Assembly (NCBI GenBank): GCA_040882645.1
Contig: JBBEAX010000094.1
Span: 1 to 58,364 of the forward strand
Direction of reading: 5' to 3'
DNA length: 58,364 nt
Source: JAUYIV01 sp040882645
GTDB lineage: Bacteria; Actinomycetota; Acidimicrobiia; Spongiisociales; UBA11373
Below the pieces are notes generated by a model. That model worked only from the letters and a program-made list of their open reading frames with translations. It was not told the origin of the DNA and ran no database searches. Each line of letters begins with the position of its first letter. Position 1 is the stretch's first letter. The position numbers were made by a program, and so were the translations under genes. Shown here piece after piece: positions 7,690-16,329 of the stretch.

Positions 7690-8898
7690 CTCGATCGCAT
7701 CTGCGTACAACTCGACCGGGTGCGCCACCCGCACCCGGTCGCCGAGGTGCGCACGCAGTTGGATTTCGCAGCCGGGGTTCGCCGAAGCCACGATCGGGGC
7801 GCCGGTGGCGATGACTTCGGCAGCCTTGTTGGCGCCCAAACGCGCTGCGGTCTCCGGACGGAGGATCGAGTAGATCCCGGCCGCACCGCAGCACATCCCC
7901 GACGGATCGACCTCACGCACCTCGTATCCGGCGGCGCGGAGGACCGTTCGCGGCTCCTCGGTCATCCGGAGGGCGTGGCGGTGGTGGCACGGGTCCTGGA
8001 CCGCAACCGCGCCCCCATTGGGAGCGAGCCGCGGCAGCCGCCCCTCCCCGATCGCGCGAGCCACCAGGGCAACTGCATCGATCGCCCGCTGCTCCACCGA
8101 CCCGGCCGTCTCGTCCCAGTCGCCGTACGTGGCGAGGTGGGCGCTGCACCCCGCCACGTTCGACACCACCAGATCAACCCCAGCGAATGCGGCGGCAGTC
8201 GCCCTCGCCAGGCGCGCCGCCTCGTCGGCGGCGCCGTCGTGGGCGGCGAGCGCGCCACAGCAGGTCTGGGCCCGCGGAACCACCACCCGATAGCCGGCGG
8301 CGGTCAGCAGCCTGATGGTGGCGTGATGCACCGCCGGGAACCACGGGTCCATCACGCACCCGGCGAGAAGGCCCACGGTGCCGATCGGCGGGGACTTCGG
8401 CTCGAAGGTGGCACCGACGATCGACCGGCGCCTGAAGCCGAGACGGCGCATGCCGGCCAAACCCGTACGGAAGCGCCGGGGCGCCCAGCGGTCGGCTCCC
8501 AGCCGCTGGGCCACCGCTGCCCAGAAGGTGGCGAACACGACCCTGCGCCGGCTTCCCAACCACCTGCCGAGGACTCGCCTTCGCAGCCGGCGGCCCCGGG
8601 GCCGCGCCGCGCCCAACTCGGCCCGGGCACCCTCCATCATCCGTCCGAATGGCACCAACGACGGGCACGCCGCCTCGCACGCCCGGCATTGGAGGCAGAA
8701 GCTCATCACCTCATCGAATGCCGCGTCGATGGGCAGCTCACCCGACGCCACCGCCCGCATCGCGTTGATTCGGCCGCGGGGCGACGCCGTCTCATCGCCG
8801 GTGAGCCGAAAGGTGGGGCAATGGGGGAGGCACAGGCCGCACTCGACGCACGCGTTCAGTTCGGCCGGGGTCGGCGCCCACGGGGTCGACCAACCCAT
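7666..8898 (-). CDS. glcF: Glycolate oxidase iron-sulfur subunit GlcF
   Basis: A 410-residue iron-sulfur protein that takes electrons from the flavin subunits of glycolate dehydrogenase and passes them to the membrane quinone pool. Seen: two 4Fe-4S motifs, CVECGLCLPHCP and CLQCRACEAACP, followed by two CCG domains (GCVMDPW...TCCGALAAH and DPCHHRH...GMCCGAAG). The ATG at 8898 shares a base with the glcE stop (TGATG), so the pair is coupled. Last gene of the glcD-glcE-glcF operon. Its last codons lie in a heptamer repeat, which may have replaced the original end. Confidence 0.92.
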   Translation of the reverse strand: MGWSTPWAPTPAELNACVECGLCLPHCPTFRLTGDETASPRGRINAMRAVASGELPIDAAFDEVMSFCLQCRACEAACPSLVPFGRMMEGARAELGAARPRGRRLRRRVLGRWLGSRRRVVFATFWAAVAQRLGADRWAPRRFRTGLAGMRRLGFRRRSIVGATFEPKSPPIGTVGLLAGCVMDPWFPAVHHATIRLLTAAGYRVVVPRAQTCCGALAAHDGAADEAARLARATAAAFAGVDLVVSNVAGCSAHLATYGDWDETAGSVEQRAIDAVALVARAIGEGRLPRLAPNGGAVAVQDPCHHRHALRMTEEPRTVLRAAGYEVREVDPSGMCCGAAGIYSILRPETAARLGANKAAEVIATGAPIVASANPGCEIQLRAHLGDRVRVAHPVELYADAIESQIARRD

Positions 8899-10013
8899 CA
8901 CATCCCCCCGGGCAGGCGTCCGGGTGCCATGACGCCGGCGGGGTCGAACCCGGCCTTGATTCGCCGCTGGAGATCCAGGGTCTGCGGTGGCGTCCCCCAT
9001 GGATCGAGGGCGAAGCCGTCGGGGGCAGTGAGCAGGACCATTGCCCCACCTGTCGACTCGGCCCAATCTCGCAGCCCTTCCAACTCTGATGGGTTGACCG
9101 AGTCGAACGAAGCGGTCACCTCCCCCACGCCGTGACCGGCGACGAACGCGTCGGGCGCCGGCAACCGGCGAACGGCTTCGGTCGTCGATGCCGGCGGAAC
9201 GCGTACCGACACGACCACCTCACCGGTGGGATGCTCGGGCCACAGCAGGCCCTCCTGAACGTTGCCGCCGAGGGCGGTGCCTTGCGCTGCGACCTCCTGC
9301 CCCGTCCCGGCGAGGTAGGCAAAGCAGCCCGTCACGGTCTCGAGCACCGCCAGGGGTCGGTAGGCGGTGTCGAGGGCCCGATGCGGATCGTCGACGCGCA
9401 CCGTCGCGGTGGTCTCGCCCTTGGGCCACAGCTTCAGACACACGCGGCCGATGAGGCCCAGTGATCCAAGCGATCCGGTCACGAGGCGGGGGATGTCGTA
9501 CCCGGTGACGTTCTTCACCACCTGGGCACCTCCCCTGACCACGCGGCCGTCACCGGTGGCGACGACCACCTCGAGCACGCGGTCCCGGGTGGGTCCGTAG
9601 CGATACCTCCGCCAGCCGGAGACACCGGCAGCGACCACTCCCCCGACGGTCGCCGCCCCTGGACGCTCGGGGAGCACCGCGGTCTGCGATCGCTCGTCGA
9701 GATGGGCTTCGAGCGTGGCCACCGGCACTCCGGGCTCGCAGACCACCGTCAGATCGTCGGGCTGCCAGTCGACGATGCGATCCATCCGGGTGGTGACCAG
9801 CAACAGGTCGGGCTCGATCCGATACCCGAGGCCCTGGTGGGTGCCTCCTCCCCATACGACTACGGCGAGCCCGTGCTCGGAGGCGAAGTCGAGGATGCGG
9901 GCGGCTTCGTCGACCGTGGCCGGGGCGAGCACGAAGTCGGCCGGTGGCGCTCCTTCGACTGGGTCGGCCATCTCGCCAAACAGCCTCGCCACGGTGGAAC
10001 GCAGTGCGGTCAC
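8898..10013 (-). CDS. glcE: Glycolate oxidase FAD-binding subunit GlcE
   Basis: A 371-residue FAD-binding (PCMH-type) subunit of glycolate dehydrogenase. The FAD domain shows VVWGGGTHQG, RPGAATVGGVVAAG and YDIPRLVTGSLGSLGLI, typical of GlcE, which is shorter than GlcD. I chose the GTG at 10013 since it overlaps the glcD stop by four bases (GTGA) and follows an AGGGG Shine-Dalgarno; an ATG at 10055 would cost 46 bp of overlap. It works with GlcD and GlcF in oxidising glycolate to glyoxylate. Confidence 0.9.
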   Translation of the reverse strand: MTALRSTVARLFGEMADPVEGAPPADFVLAPATVDEAARILDFASEHGLAVVVWGGGTHQGLGYRIEPDLLLVTTRMDRIVDWQPDDLTVVCEPGVPVATLEAHLDERSQTAVLPERPGAATVGGVVAAGVSGWRRYRYGPTRDRVLEVVVATGDGRVVRGGAQVVKNVTGYDIPRLVTGSLGSLGLIGRVCLKLWPKGETTATVRVDDPHRALDTAYRPLAVLETVTGCFAYLAGTGQEVAAQGTALGGNVQEGLLWPEHPTGEVVVSVRVPPASTTEAVRRLPAPDAFVAGHGVGEVTASFDSVNPSELEGLRDWAESTGGAMVLLTAPDGFALDPWGTPPQTLDLQRRIKAGFDPAGVMAPGRLPGGM

Positions 10014-11437
10014 ACCCACACCCCTGCTGGCGGCTGCCTGCCGAAATCGAAGCACCGCGACCCGGCAGGCAGCACGGTGCCTGGATTGAATCGGCGGTCC
10101 AGGTCGAAGGCGTCTCGAAGTCGGGCCTGGGCGTCGAGGTCGACCGCGGAGAAGACGAGGCGCATCAAGTCGCGCTTCTCCAACCCGATGCCGTGCTCGC
10201 CGGAAAGCACTCCACCAAGACGGATCGACAGCGCGACCACCTCCTCGGCGGCCTGCTTCACCCTCTCACGCACGCCGGGGATCGACCCGTCGAAGGCGAA
10301 CTTCGGATGGAGGTTGCCGTCTCCCGCGTGGATCGTGTTCAGCACCGGCAGGTCGTGGCGCTTGGCAATCGCATATATCTCGGTGACCGCCTCGACCAGC
10401 CGGGTGCGGGGCACCACCGTGTCGTGCAGGTAGTAATCGGGGGCGATCTGGGCGATGGCGCCGAATGCCGACTTACGCGCCTTCCACAGCACCTCCCGCT
10501 CGGCTTCATCCTGGGCGATGCGGATTTCTGTGGCGCCGTGACGCTGCGCCATGGCGACGACCAGTTCCGCCTCCGCCTCAACCCCCTCGAGGTGCCCGGC
10601 GACCTCGGCGAGCAACACCGCGGCGGCATCGATGGGGAGGCCGGCGTGGAGGAAGTTCTCCACCGCGCGTATCAATGGGCGGTCCATCATCTCCAGGGCG
10701 GCGGGGACCACCCCGGCAGCGATCACTCCGGAGACGGTCGCAGCCGCATCGGCGATGTCATCGAACGCCATCAGCATCGTCCGCACCGCCGGCGGGTTGG
10801 GGGTCAGCTTGACCAGCGCTCGGGTCACCACCCCCAGCGTGCCCTCGGAGCCCACCATGACCCCGCGCACGTCGAGGCCAACCGGGTCAGGGCCGGGTCC
10901 ACCGGCAATGAAGACGTTCCCCTCGGCGTCGACGAACTCGACCGCCAGCACGTGGCTGACAGTGGTGCCCTCGGCCAAGCAGTGGGGACCGCCGCTGTTG
11001 TTGGCGACGTTCCCCCCGATGGTGCACGCCGCCTGCGACGAAGGGTCGGGGGCGAAGTGCAGGCCGAACGGCTCGGTGAGCCGCGAAAGATCGAGGTTGA
11101 TCACCCCCGGTTCCACCCAGGCCGTCCGGTTGGCCGCATCGACCTCAACCCCGGTCATCCGGGTGGTGACGATCAGGACGGCGGGTTCCGAAGGGACCGC
11201 TCCGCCGGAGAGGCCGGTGCCGGCGCCGCGCACGACCACAGGGATCTCGTGGGTGCCGGCGATCCGGACCACCGCCGCCACCTCCTCGGCTGACCGGGGG
11301 AACGTGATGGCGACCACCTCGCCCCGGGTGACCCCGGCATCCTTGGAGAAGAGCCGGCGGTCGAGCGGCTCGAAACGGACCGCCTCCGAACCCAACTCGC
11401 TGATGAGATCGACGACAAGATCGGACGGGGCGGCCAT
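10010..11437 (-). CDS. glcD: Glycolate oxidase subunit GlcD
   Basis: A 475-residue FAD-linked catalytic subunit oxidising glycolate (or D-lactate) to glyoxylate. Hallmarks are VVVRGAGTGLSGGA, CTIGGNVANNSGG and VMVGSEGTLGVVT in the FAD domain, and the C-terminal HAGDGNLHP and GEHGIGLEK active-site motifs. It heads the glcDEF operon. The ATG is six bases after a TAACCT box on the minus strand, suggesting a leaderless mRNA. D-lactate dehydrogenase activity is an alternative, but GlcE and GlcF partners favour glycolate. Confidence 0.93.
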   Translation of the reverse strand: MAAPSDLVVDLISELGSEAVRFEPLDRRLFSKDAGVTRGEVVAITFPRSAEEVAAVVRIAGTHEIPVVVRGAGTGLSGGAVPSEPAVLIVTTRMTGVEVDAANRTAWVEPGVINLDLSRLTEPFGLHFAPDPSSQAACTIGGNVANNSGGPHCLAEGTTVSHVLAVEFVDAEGNVFIAGGPGPDPVGLDVRGVMVGSEGTLGVVTRALVKLTPNPPAVRTMLMAFDDIADAAATVSGVIAAGVVPAALEMMDRPLIRAVENFLHAGLPIDAAAVLLAEVAGHLEGVEAEAELVVAMAQRHGATEIRIAQDEAEREVLWKARKSAFGAIAQIAPDYYLHDTVVPRTRLVEAVTEIYAIAKRHDLPVLNTIHAGDGNLHPKFAFDGSIPGVRERVKQAAEEVVALSIRLGGVLSGEHGIGLEKRDLMRLVFSAVDLDAQARLRDAFDLDRRFNPGTVLPAGSRCFDFGRQPPAGVWV

Positions 11438-11443
11438 GCGGCG

Positions 11444-11449
11444 AGGTTA
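11444..11449 (-). promoter_or_regulatory. -10 box (TAACCT) of the glcDEF operon
   Basis: TAACCT on the minus strand ends six bases before the glcD ATG, giving a start of transcription at the start codon. There is no Shine-Dalgarno sequence for glcD. Confidence 0.5.
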
Positions 11450-11562
11450 CCGACGTACCGATGCCTCGCCGGAAGGAGTGGTGGGCCAGAGCACACGCCG
11501 CGGATGTAAGACTGTGGCCGCAGTCGAGCGCACAGGCCTTTCGGCGAGGAGGCCAGACGGAG

Positions 11563-12339
11563 ATGTCAATCGCGAAACGAGTGCCGATCTCTTCGGATCG
11601 CTTCGACGCGGTCATCTTCGACCTCGACGGGGTGATCACCGATACCGCCCGGGTCCACGCGGCGGCATGGACCCGGCTGTTCGACGATTACCTGGCAGCT
11701 CATGCCCCGGACGGGGTAGACGCGGCGCCATTCAGCCACGAGGACTACCTGCGCCATGTCGACGGCCGGTCCAGAATCGACGGGGTCGAGATGTTCCTGG
11801 CCGCGCGGGGGATCTCTCTGCCTCGGGGGACACCGGATGATCCCCCGGACTTTGCGACTGCGTGGAGCCTGGCGAACCGGAAGAATCTCCTCTTCCGGGA
11901 GAGTCTCGCCGCCGACGGGGTGGATGCCTTCACGGATGCGGTCCAGGCGGTCGAGGCGATTCGCGCTGGGGGACTCCACACCGCGGTCGTCACCGCCAGC
12001 CGGAATCGCGCCGAGGTGCTCGCCGCCGCCGGGCTTTCGGACCTGTTCGACGTCTCAGTCGACGGTCTCGATTGTGCCGCCCTCGAGCTTCCCGGCAAGC
12101 CCGACCCCGCTCCGTTTCTTGAGGCAGCGCGGCGTCTCGGCGTCGATCCAGCACGCGCCGTATTGGTCGAGGACGCCCTCCCCGGTGTCGAGGCCGGCCG
12201 CCGGGGGCGTTTCGGCCTCGTGATCGGGGTGGACCGCCACGGCGATGGCACCCAGTTGCTCGATCACGGCGCTGATGTCGCGGTGGCCGACCTCTCGGTG
12301 ATCGCGGTGGAGCCGAGACCCCCGGATCGGCGATCGTGA
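11563..12339 (+). CDS. HAD-family beta-phosphoglucomutase-like protein
   Basis: A 258-residue haloacid-dehalogenase phosphatase/mutase. All four motifs are present: FDLDGVITDT (nucleophile Asp and acid Asp), VVTASRN, LPGKPDPAPF (Lys) and VEDALPGVEAG. This matches beta-phosphoglucomutase, which turns beta-glucose 1-phosphate into glucose 6-phosphate. AGGAGG lies about a dozen bases before the ATG at 11563. Its stop overlaps the GTG start of the GH65 gene, so mutase and phosphorylase are made together; the same pairing is known in mycobacteria (Rv3400-Rv3401). Confidence 0.88.
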   Translation: MSIAKRVPISSDRFDAVIFDLDGVITDTARVHAAAWTRLFDDYLAAHAPDGVDAAPFSHEDYLRHVDGRSRIDGVEMFLAARGISLPRGTPDDPPDFATAWSLANRKNLLFRESLAADGVDAFTDAVQAVEAIRAGGLHTAVVTASRNRAEVLAAAGLSDLFDVSVDGLDCAALELPGKPDPAPFLEAARRLGVDPARAVLVEDALPGVEAGRRGRFGLVIGVDRHGDGTQLLDHGADVAVADLSVIAVEPRPPDRRS

Positions 12340-14747
12340 CCACCGATCCGTGGACTCTCGAGTACACCGGCCTGGAGCCTGAGGTGGAGGGCCGCCGGGA
12401 GGCGTTGTTCACCCTTGGCAACGGCGTTTTCGCCACGAGAGGGGCGGCCCCCGAGGCCACCATGGACGATATCCACTACCCGGGGACCTACGCCGCCGGC
12501 GTTTACAACCGTCTGGTGTCCGAGGTCGAAGGTCGCTGGCTCGAGCACGAGAGCCTGGTGAATCTCCCCAATTGGCTCCCCCTCGCCTTCAGTGTCGACG
12601 GCGGCCCCTGGACTGGTTCGCCGGAAATGGAGGTCATCACCCACCATCAAGTGCTCGACATCCGCCACGGCGTGCTCAAGCGGCATTTGCGGGTACGTGA
12701 CCCGGAGGGCCGCGAGACCGCGATCGCCGAAAGGCGCATCGTCCACATGGGCGAGCCACATCTCGCCGCCCTCGAGTGGGTCATCACCCCCGACAACTGG
12801 TCGGGCCGGTTGCTGGTGCGGTCCTGGCTCGACGGCGGGGTAGAGAACCGCAACGTCCGCACTCATGAAGAACTGGCTGGGAGGCACCTGGGGATGGTCG
12901 GCGCCGGGGAGTCCGACCCTGAGACCTGCTGGCTCGAGGTGGAGACGAACCAGTCAGGGGTGCGCTGTGTCGAGGCGGCCCGGACGAGGGTGTCGGTCGG
13001 GGGACGGGCGGTGCATGCCCAGCGGACCCTGTACCAGGAGAAGGAGCGCATCGGCCATCACCTGCTGATGACCGCCGAGGCCGGCGAGTCGATCGTGGTC
13101 GAGAAAGTGGTGGCGTTGTACACGTCCCTCGACCGAGCCATCTCCGAGCCGAGATCGGCCGCTCTCGAAGCGCTGGGTCGTGCAGGCGGGCTCGCCGAGC
13201 TGCTTCCCTCACACGACCTGGCTTGGGACCATCTCTGGCGTCAGGGCCCAGTGAGCGTCGACGCCCGGGACCCGGAAGCGGCACGCAACATGAACCTTCA
13301 CCTGTTCCACGTGTTCCAAACTCTCTCACCGCACGTGGTCGATCGCGACGCCGCGGCGGGGGCTCGGGGGCTGCACGGAGAGGGGTACCGGGGCCATATC
13401 TTCTGGGACGAGATGTTCATCCTTCCGGTGACGACCCTGCGGCTCCCCGAGGTGACCCGCGCCCAGCTGATGTATCGATTCCGACGCCTTCCGGCGGCGC
13501 GACGGCTTGCCGCGGAAGCGGGACATCTCGGCGCAATGTATCCGTGGCAGAGCGGCAGCGATGGCCGCGAAGAGACGCCCACCCAGCTGTTCAACCCACA
13601 TTCCAAGCGGTGGATGCCTGACAACTCCCGACGGCAACGCCACGTGGGGTTGGCGATCGCCCACAACGTGTGGCAGTACTTCGCGCTCACCGGCGACCTG
13701 GCATTCATGGCGTCTTACGGCGCCGAGATGCTGGTCGAGATCGCGAGGTTCTTCGCCGACCTCGCCGAGCACGACGACGAAGACGGCCGCTTTCACATCA
13801 GAGGGGTGATGGGCCCCGACGAATTCCACGACGGGTATCCCGATCGGCCGGGGGAAGGCGTCGACGACAACGCATACACAAACATCCTGGTCTCCTGGCT
13901 GCTGCGTCGGGCGCTCGACCTCCACCGCATGTTGTCCGGCCAGGAAGCCGGATTTCTCTGGGAGCGTCTCGGGGTCTCCAGCGCCGAGATCGAAGGGTGG
14001 GACCGCATCAGTCGCCACCTGGCGGTGCCCTTCCTCGAAGGGGGGATCATCGCCCAGTTCGCCGGATACGGCGATCTCGCCGAGCTCGACTGGGATGACT
14101 ACCGGCGGCGCTACCCGAACATCGGGCGGCTCGACCTCATCCTCGAATCGGAGTCCGACTCCACCAATCGCTATCAACTGTCGAAGCAGGCAGACGTGCT
14201 GATGCTGCTGAGCCTCTTCTCCTCGGATGAGATCGGCGAGCTTCTCGGTCATCTCGGCTACGAGCTGGATTCTCGGATGCTGGCCGAGACGGTCGACTAT
14301 TACGTCGCGCGTACCTCACACGGATCGACCCTGAGCCGCGTGGCGCACGCTTGGGTGCTCTCCCGGTTCGACCTGGACCGCTCGTGGGCGAACTTCCGAG
14401 AGGCCCTCGCCAGCGATGTCGACGACATTCAGGGAGGCACCACCCAGGCGGGGATCCACCTGGGTGCCATGGCAGGAACCGTCGACCTGGTGCAGCGGTG
14501 CTACCTGGGGGTGAATGTCCGCGACGACGTGATCTGGTTCGATCCTCGACTGCCCCAGCAGCTCGAGAGCGTGGAAGTGGGGTTGCTCTTTCGGGGAACC
14601 TGGATCGATGTCTCGGCAGCCGGAGGGACCCTCACGCTGAGCACCCGCCCGTCTGCCTCCGGTCCGGTGCGGGTGGGCTTGCTGGATCGGATCATCGAAC
14701 TGAGGCCGGGTGAGGCCGCCAGCGCGGACATCAGCGTCCCGGGTTGA
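12336..14747 (+). CDS. Glycoside hydrolase family 65 disaccharide phosphorylase
   Basis: An 803-residue GH65 protein. These inverting enzymes split alpha-linked glucose disaccharides (trehalose, maltose, kojibiose, nigerose) with phosphate, giving beta-glucose 1-phosphate. Seen: the N-terminal domain start LGNGVFATRG, the barrel motif GHIFWDEMFILP, and the catalytic acid in GVMGPDEFH (Glu near residue 496), then AYTN and the SHGSTLS phosphate-binding loop. The GTG start overlaps the HAD stop (GTGA). Product of this enzyme is the substrate of the upstream mutase. Which disaccharide is used cannot be read from the sequence. Confidence 0.9.
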   Translation: MTTDPWTLEYTGLEPEVEGRREALFTLGNGVFATRGAAPEATMDDIHYPGTYAAGVYNRLVSEVEGRWLEHESLVNLPNWLPLAFSVDGGPWTGSPEMEVITHHQVLDIRHGVLKRHLRVRDPEGRETAIAERRIVHMGEPHLAALEWVITPDNWSGRLLVRSWLDGGVENRNVRTHEELAGRHLGMVGAGESDPETCWLEVETNQSGVRCVEAARTRVSVGGRAVHAQRTLYQEKERIGHHLLMTAEAGESIVVEKVVALYTSLDRAISEPRSAALEALGRAGGLAELLPSHDLAWDHLWRQGPVSVDARDPEAARNMNLHLFHVFQTLSPHVVDRDAAAGARGLHGEGYRGHIFWDEMFILPVTTLRLPEVTRAQLMYRFRRLPAARRLAAEAGHLGAMYPWQSGSDGREETPTQLFNPHSKRWMPDNSRRQRHVGLAIAHNVWQYFALTGDLAFMASYGAEMLVEIARFFADLAEHDDEDGRFHIRGVMGPDEFHDGYPDRPGEGVDDNAYTNILVSWLLRRALDLHRMLSGQEAGFLWERLGVSSAEIEGWDRISRHLAVPFLEGGIIAQFAGYGDLAELDWDDYRRRYPNIGRLDLILESESDSTNRYQLSKQADVLMLLSLFSSDEIGELLGHLGYELDSRMLAETVDYYVARTSHGSTLSRVAHAWVLSRFDLDRSWANFREALASDVDDIQGGTTQAGIHLGAMAGTVDLVQRCYLGVNVRDDVIWFDPRLPQQLESVEVGLLFRGTWIDVSAAGGTLTLSTRPSASGPVRVGLLDRIIELRPGEAASADISVPG

Positions 14748-14830
14748 TCGGCCCTTGCCGAGTTTCTACGACCGGTAGGCGCACGTTCTCCGCACGTATC
14801 AGCCGGTGACTTCGCGCTAGCGCGCCACTA

Positions 14831-14894
14831 ATGATCAACTTACGTGATCACGCAGGTCATCGGCGCGACACGGTGGGGCGTCGATTGATAGGGT
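14831..14894 (+). promoter_or_regulatory. Putative operator and promoter of the sugar ABC ATPase gene
   Basis: Two perfect TGATCA palindromes lie seven bases apart (14831-14836 and 14844-14849). Downstream is GATAGGGT with a TAGGGT -10 candidate at 14889-14894, about 28 bp before the ATG at 14923. A very similar ATAGGGT precedes the binding-protein gene. Binding by a regulator is inferred only. Confidence 0.35.
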
Positions 14895-14922
14895 GCGGGC
14901 GTCATCGAGAATCGGAGAGAGC

Positions 14923-16131
14923 ATGGCGGGGATACGCCTCGAGGGGGTCGGCAAGGTCTACCCGGGAGGCAGCCGAGCGGTCGCAAACATCGACCTCGAC
15001 ATCGAGGACGGCGAGTTCCTCGTACTGGTAGGCCCCTCGGGGTGCGGCAAATCCACCGTGTTGCGGATGATCGCCGGACTCGAGGAGATCACTGAGGGCA
15101 AGCTGATGATCGGCGACCAGGTGGTCAACGATGTCGCATCCAAGGATCGCGACATCGCCATGGTCTTTCAGAACTACGCGCTCTATCCACACATGACGGT
15201 GTTCGACAACATGGCGTTCGGCCTCAAGCTGCGCCGGATGCCCGATGGCGAGATCAAGCGTCGTGTGAACGCAGCCGCGGAGCTCCTCGAGATCCAGGAC
15301 TACCTCGGCCGCAAGCCGAAAGCCTTGTCCGGCGGTCAACGGCAGAGAGTGGCCATGGGCAGGGCGATCGTCCGCGAGCCGAAGGCGTTCTTGATGGACG
15401 AGCCGCTCTCCAACCTCGACGCCAAGCTCCGTGTCGTGATGCGGACCGAGCTCGCCCTGCTTCATGAGCGGCTCGGCACGACCACGGTCTACGTGACTCA
15501 CGATCAGGTAGAGGCGATGACCCTCGGCGAGAGGGTGGCAGTGCTCAAGCCTTTGACCGCGACGAGGCGGGAGACTCTCCAGCAGGTGGCGCCGCCTTCC
15601 GTGCTCTTCAACCAACCCGACAACCTCTTCGTTGCCGGCTTCATCGGCAGCCCAGCCATGAACCTGGTGACCGCCCGAATCGAGGGGTCAGGAACCGCCG
15701 TCGAGGCGGTATTCGCCGATATTCGCCTCAGGATCGACCCGAGGGCCCTGGAAGGCTCACCCCACCTCGCCGACTACGCCGGCAAGCAGGTCATCGCCGG
15801 GATTCGGCCCAGTGACTTCGAGCACAGCGCCGTCGCCCAGGACATGGGGGTGAATTCGACTCTCGATGCCAACGTCGACGTGGTCGAGGTCCTCGGCCCC
15901 GAGTCATACGTTCACTTTTCCCTTCCTGTTCCGCCGGTCATCACGCCGGACATCGAGGACCTGCTCGCCGACACTGGTGAGGACACGGAGGCGCTGCTCG
16001 ACGAGGACAGCCGCTTCACCGCCCGGATCAGTCCCGACGTGCACGTGGACCCCCCCGAGCGGGTGACCCTGACCATCAACACAGCAAAGATGCATTTCTT
16101 CGACCCTGAGACGGGAGATCGCATCCGCTGA
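14923..16131 (+). CDS. Sugar ABC transporter ATP-binding protein (UgpC/MsmK/MalK type)
   Basis: A 402-residue ATPase that powers carbohydrate import. Walker A GPSGCGKST, Q-loop MVFQNYALYPHM, signature LSGGQRQRVAMGRA, Walker B FLMDEPLSNLD and switch YVTHDQVEAMT are all intact. The C-terminal TOBE/OB part (about residues 235-402) carries FVAGFIGSPAMN, typical of CUT1 ATPases. The segment between VAVLKPL and LQQV is a few residues longer than usual. It is separated from its likely permeases by a terminator, and one such ATPase may serve several sugar importers. ATG at 14923 follows a GGAGAGA ribosome site. Confidence 0.92.
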   Translation: MAGIRLEGVGKVYPGGSRAVANIDLDIEDGEFLVLVGPSGCGKSTVLRMIAGLEEITEGKLMIGDQVVNDVASKDRDIAMVFQNYALYPHMTVFDNMAFGLKLRRMPDGEIKRRVNAAAELLEIQDYLGRKPKALSGGQRQRVAMGRAIVREPKAFLMDEPLSNLDAKLRVVMRTELALLHERLGTTTVYVTHDQVEAMTLGERVAVLKPLTATRRETLQQVAPPSVLFNQPDNLFVAGFIGSPAMNLVTARIEGSGTAVEAVFADIRLRIDPRALEGSPHLADYAGKQVIAGIRPSDFEHSAVAQDMGVNSTLDANVDVVEVLGPESYVHFSLPVPPVITPDIEDLLADTGEDTEALLDEDSRFTARISPDVHVDPPERVTLTINTAKMHFFDPETGDRIR

Positions 16132-16235
16132 GCGTCGCTCGCGGTGCATTCGCCGCCCCGGGGCGTCTTCCCGCCACCAGGGAAAGCAACGGGCAGCAAG
16201 CGCCGCTGCGTGGGATCTTCGGCGGGTGACGGGCT

Positions 16236-16329
16236 CAGGGGGTGAGCGAATAGGCTCGCCCCGGGATCAGGTTTCCGCTTGCCACAAGCCGAAACCTGAT
16301 GAAGCCAGCGACCTATTCGCTCACCCCCT
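16236..16329. terminator. Nested inverted-repeat bidirectional terminator
   Basis: Outer arms of 18 bp (AGGGGGTGAGCGAATAGG at 16237-16254 and its complement at 16312-16329) enclose an inner hairpin with 10-bp arms ATCAGGTTTC (16266-16275) and GAAACCTGAT (16291-16300). It sits between convergent genes, and the right arm reaches the stop codon of the beta-helix gene. The symmetrical structure would stop transcription from either side. Confidence 0.7.

Noticed and set aside
7537..9135. Long plus-strand open frame opposite glcF
   Set aside because: It is antisense to glcF, lacks recognisable motifs and has the arginine/proline-rich make-up of a shadow frame in high-GC DNA.
16236..16329. Terminal inverted repeats of an insertion sequence
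   Set aside because: Arms enclose only about 60 bases with a hairpin and lie between convergent stops, which fits a terminator.
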